A DNA stretch of 22,737 nt from Acanthamoeba castellanii str. Neff (lineage: Eukaryota > Discosea > Longamoebia > Acanthamoebidae): positions 320,732 through 343,468 of the forward strand of contig NW_004457618.1 of the NCBI RefSeq assembly GCF_000313135.1, in the 5' to 3' direction. The first letter of the stretch is position 1; every line of letters begins with the position of its first letter. This document shows positions 18,993 to 22,737 of the stretch, one piece after another. Under the pieces are notes generated by a model that saw nothing but the letters and a program-made list of their open reading frames with translations, was not told the origin of the DNA and did not search any database. Made by a program: the position numbers and the translations under genes.

Positions 18993-21606
18993 ATGAAACG
19001 ACGCGGCAGCACCAGCGGTGAAGAGGAGGATTCGCCTGAGCAGGTGCGTGACCCCTTCTTCACTGCGTGGACAGCGCGACATGCGGATGCTGCGGCAAAA
19101 CGGCTCAAGATTGGTGTCGAAAAAGAACGAGGAAATCACCTCCGCTGCCGCGCATTCGTGAAATGCCGGTGACTCCAGCTATCTGTAACATGATCTTCTT
19201 TGATTTATGGTTGGCTAGTTTAAGAGGCAGCGACGGGCACAGAAGCGGAGGACGAGCAAGGCGGCAGGACCGAAACCACGCCCTGTTGTCCTTCACGAAC
19301 GCACGACCCGGACCCGCACCCTGCTGGCGAGAACCAGCCCGGTACATCATCACTCACCAGGCCGGCGCACGATGAAATATCACCGCCCTCCGGAGCGGAG
19401 GGTTTGATGGGGGACATGCTGGTCGACGAACTTCTGGCCTACATCTTCTGTTGTGGCCTCTCCTGGCGTGACTTGCCCCGGCTAGCCCTCGTTTGCAGGT
19501 ACGCTGGGGCGACCCGTCTTTCGTCCCCCCCCCTTTCTTTGCCCCTCTCCGGTCTTCGTTGTCCCAGTTTGGGTTTTTTCAGAATTCCGTTGTGGTGTGC
19601 TGGGACACGACCAGGTCAGGTGGCACAATCCAGACTGTTGAGTGACAGTTGACTGTTCAGTGTTTTTCTCCTTCTTTTCGTTCTTTGCTCGTCGTGTACG
19701 GGCACACCCCAGACACCAAGAGCGCCGCCACCAACATAACCATCGTTGTTCGTTTCCATCATCTTTTGTCCTGACAGCATCAGCATCACTCTTTCCCCGC
19801 CCTGATAAGCCTGACCAAGCCTCTTTGCTGCGGTCGATCACCTTATCTAAAGTGGTTGCCTCTCATTGTCTGGTGCAGGCGGTGGCGGGCCGTGGCCGGA
19901 GATGCTGTGTTGAGGAGGCGAATGATGCGCGGGGTGGTGCTCTCTGCTGGCGGCGGTCAGCACGGTAGCCTGGGCCAGGGCGACGCCGTTACCCAACTAT
20001 CCGTCCTCACGCCGATCCGTGCTCTCGAAGGTACGCATGCGACTGCCGCCCTCATTCTCGTCTCTGTCGCCGTCAATGTCATCATCTCTTCCAAGCTCCC
20101 AATTCTGTTGACAACTCGCCCGTTCGCATAGTTGTGCTGGATAACCTTAACTTTTTCGCTCTGTTCTCCCTCTTGCCCCTCGCCACCGAGCGCACCCTCC
20201 CCACCACACTTTTCTTATCTGCACTTCCACTCAACTCAAACTACGCATCAATCCAGCCCACAGAGTCGTCGCCGTGTCTGCTGGTGGCCACCATTCGCTC
20301 GTGCTCACCGAGGAGGGAAGAGTACGGTCACCCCACATTCCGCCCTTTTTTTTTTATCTTTTTTCTTCTCACGCCTTTCTTCTGGCACCACGCCTGGCCT
20401 CAGGTCTTCTCGTTTGGCAACGGCCTGCATGGCAGACTGGGTCACGGTAATGAGGAGACTTGCTTCGAGCCGCGGCGCATCGCCTTCTTTGACACGACCG
20501 CAGGCGTCGCGAAGATATCGGCGGGGACCACCCACTCGCTGGCGCTGACCAAGGACGGCAAGGCCTACTCGTTCGGGTTCGGCATGTTCGGTCGTCTGGG
20601 TCACGGCGACGAGACCGACCAACTCCTGCCGCGTGAGATCACCCTCCGCGGCCATGGGGCATCGCCACCTGTCGGCGATCGCGTAGAAGAAAACGAAACG
20701 GACCCGGTCATCGAACACGTCGCTGCCGGCTACTTTCACAGCTTGCTCCTCACCACCGACGGTACCACTTCCACACTCATGCCACGCCCTTAGGCCTGTG
20801 CCAGGCATCTCTGACAAACGTTGGACCCTCCAGGGCGCGTGTATTCGTTCGGCGCCGGGGTGATGGGCGCTTTGGGGCATGGCGATCGGGACAAGAGGCT
20901 GCGGCCGACCATGATCGAGGCGCTGGCCGACCGTCGGATCGTGTCAATGGCCTGCGGCAGCGCCAACACACTGGTGCTCGATGATGAGGGCCGTGTTTTC
21001 TTCTTCGGCCTCGACTACTCCGAATTCCCCAAGTTCACCGAGGGCCAGGCCCGCTTCGTGCTCCTCCCCTCTGCGCTCGGCCTCGCCGAGGAGATCACAG
21101 AGGTGCGGGCGGGCGAGGGACACTGCCTGTTGCTGACGAGAGAGGGCAAGCTGCTCGCCTTCGGCCTGGGCAAGAACGGACGACTGGGCCTGGGCGACGA
21201 AACCAACCGCCTCGCCCCCACCGCCGTCACCTTTCCCAGCAATGGCACCGTGCGCGGTACCACCACCTTCGCTCTTCGCGTGTGTCGTGTGGCCGTGTCT
21301 ATCTACGCATTTGTCGTTCATGTGGGCATGAGTGCGTGTTGCCTGCACACACATGACTGACAGACAAGCGTGGAAATAGACATCGCGTGCGGTGCCAAGC
21401 ATGGACTGGCTCTGGTGGACGTGCCGGGCGAGGGTCCGCGCCTCTACGCCTTTGGGAGCGGAGACCAGGGCCAGCTCGCCAACGGTCATCGACAGGACCG
21501 CGCCAGCCCGACCGCCACCACGACCTCGCTGCCGGCCCTCCTGCACCAGCACATCGTCCCGGCCGCCATATCCGCCGGCAAGGCCCACTCACTCGTCCTT
21601 CTATGA
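18993..21606 (+). CDS. F-box protein with RCC1 repeats
   Basis: Seven exons, 18993-19113, 19231-19498, 19879-20030, 20266-20321, 20404-20761, 20834-21249 and 21364-21606, give 537 aa. Residues 1-98 are charged, with an AAAKRLKI basic patch and an acidic Gly/Pro-rich linker. The F-box spans ~103-145 (LVDELLAYIF, WRDLPRLALVCRRWRAVAGD). RCC1 repeats fill ~160-537, with repeated SFG/AFG...G.LGHG and SAG..HSL.L patterns: RVFSFGNGLHGRLGHG, KAYSFGFGMFGRLGHG, RVYSFGAGVMGALGHG, LLAFGLGKNGRLGLG, LYAFGSGDQGQL. The F-box would recruit SKP1-cullin ubiquitin ligase, and the RCC1 propeller would bind a target; both roles are family inference. One repeat is imperfect (FFFGLDYSEF, no LGHG). Exon 1/2 and 6/7 junctions are the least certain; an alternative exon 6 donor at 21256 breaks the frame. 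Confidence 0.88.
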
Positions 21607-22439
21607 GCTCAACCCTCGAGTCCAGCGACCGTCGTCAACGCCGGTAGAAGCCGCTGCTTCATTACCTACTACGCCGCTGGTCAAGGTGCGAGTCAGTCGC
21701 GCCCATTCGTTCGCTCTATTTTGGCGTCCTTCTTCTTCCTCTCTGTCGATTTTCCACCCGTCGCCATGATCATCATTACCTCTTGCTTTAGCTAACCCGT
21801 ACGTACCTCGTGTGTGGCCACTTAGAAGGCAACGCGACGTCGCAGCGTTGTCGCGCGAAGAGACTCCGTCGCTGTTGTGCCAAAGGGTGGGCCGTGTGTT
21901 CCTTCGTTCTCCGCCCGTTCGATCAGCTCGCACGGCGTGCGGCCACGGTGTCTCTGCCGTCGAAAAGCCGACGACGCCAACCAGTCGGCTCGCGAAATTT
22001 CGGACTCGCTCTGGCCTGATTGACAGGCGAAGCCAACGAAATTCGATGGATCGCAAGAGGGCAAGCCGCAGAAAGAACGGGTACAGTATCGAAATACGCG
22101 AAATCTCTACCGATTCGACGCACGCCAGCCTGCGCGGGCCGTACTATGCCCGGTTTCCTCCCGGTATGTTAACCCACGCCAAATTAACTGCAACCGCCAC
22201 TCGTTTCCGCGCACGTGACAACCCGTGACATGCCGCGAGATAGCTGCGCACTGCTTTAAGTACCGCCACCACCGCAGTCCAGTCTTTCTCACTCGTCACC
22301 TTCACCCACCACCACCAGAGCACTCCACCACCCACGGATAGCGGCCCCCACTCCACCACCCGCTTCATCCGGCCAACGCACTCCTGGGCACCACCACCAT
22401 CTCCACCGTTTTCACCATATCCACCACCATACACGCAAA
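21607..22439. other. Intergenic region upstream of the RFX-like gene
   Basis: These 833 bases contain no frame with recognisable domains on either strand. The first part is probably the 3' UTR of the F-box/RCC1 gene. Positions ~22263-22435 are strongly CCACCA-rich and lie directly before the RFX-like start codon, so they are probably its promoter and leader. A CACGTG palindrome occurs at 22212-22217. Confidence 0.5.
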
Positions 22440-22737
22440 ATGGAAGGCTCCGCGCTTCACCTCGAGAACCGAACCCAGGTCATAGTTTGGTACCGTTCCT
22501 CGGTCTTCTCCTTCAACTGTCGCTTTCTTTCTTCGCTCTTTGTTCTCTTCCCACACGTCGCGTTTCGTTGTTCGCCCGAACCTTCGCTTTCGCTTTCGTT
22601 CTTCTCCGCGAGAGAGCCCAAAGCTGACGTGTTTTCTTCGCTCTTCCGCTCAATCTAAAACAGGCTGCGCGAGAACTACAAGCATGCCACCACCACCTCG
22701 GTGAGCAAGAGGAGCGTGTTCGCGCACTACCTCGAGG
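22440..22737 (+). CDS. RFX-family transcription factor, N-terminal fragment (truncated by window end)
   Basis: Exon 1 is 22440-22489 and exon 2 begins at 22664 and runs off the window. Joining them makes a Trp codon (TG|G) followed by LRENYKHATTTSVSKRSVF and AHYLE. This matches the start of the RFX winged-helix DNA-binding domain, where W-L-x-x-N-Y is followed by a Ser/Arg-containing turn and [VL]-[YF]-x-x-Y-L. The domain would begin only about 12 residues from the N-terminus, unusually early for the family, so an upstream coding exon may be missing from the model. RFX factors bind X-box promoter elements. The domain call rests on ~25 residues and is fairly secure; the start is tentative. Confidence 0.72.

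Noticed and set aside
21900..21950. tRNA-like GTTCGATC motif (also near 16054)
   Set aside because: The flanks do not pair into a T-arm stem and no acceptor or anticodon arm is found.
21601..22056. 151-aa minus-strand and 138-aa plus-strand frames
   Set aside because: They overlap each other on opposite strands, lack domains or splice partners, and have amino-acid composition typical of chance frames.

Overview
The window reads as nuclear DNA of a free-living amoeba, most probably Acanthamoeba (castellanii-like). It is GC-rich with tightly packed genes, and most genes carry several short GT-AG introns. One gene is a Luke-type cyst-wall lectin with three CBM49 domains, a hallmark of Acanthamoeba. 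The other proteins are typically eukaryotic (importin alpha, PIG-W/GWT1, YEATS, TM2, PP2A B'' subunit, F-box/RCC1, RFX). I rebuilt gene models by hand by joining exons so that splice sites, reading phase and protein family all agree; nothing was checked against transcripts or databases.

Layout. 3-269 (+): 3' end of an importin alpha gene. 738-4789 (+): eight-exon gene for an unrecognised 958-aa protein with a duplicated ~130-aa N-terminal module and a degenerate P-loop NTPase-like region. 5010-6257 (-): intronless secreted Luke-type lectin with TATA box and CAA-rich leader. 6596-8965 (-): nine-exon PIG-W/GWT1 GPI-anchor inositol acyltransferase. 9072-10227 (-): two-exon Mpv17/PMP22-like membrane protein. 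10582-12197 (-): four-exon YEATS-domain chromatin reader. 12275-13393 (+): six-exon EGF-like/TM2 membrane protein, divergent from the YEATS gene across only 77 bp. 13681-15864 (+): six-exon protein resembling the regulatory middle region of fungal transcription factors. 16092-18429 (+): about 14 exons, PPP2R3C/TON2(FASS)-type PP2A B'' regulatory subunit. 18993-21606 (+): seven-exon F-box plus RCC1-repeat protein. 22440-end (+): first exons of an RFX-type transcription factor, cut by the window edge.

The genes do not form one pathway. Luke lectin and PIG-W both serve the cell surface or wall, and several others are nuclear regulators, but nothing beyond adjacency links them. Introns hold conspicuous microsatellites: (GTGTC)n in three unrelated genes, a 267-bp (CACCGC)n block and GT/CA tracts. 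One CA tract lies, unusually, inside an open exon of PIG-W. I found no transposon, CRISPR array, tRNA or rRNA. The least explained item is the duplicated-module/P-loop gene at 738-4789.
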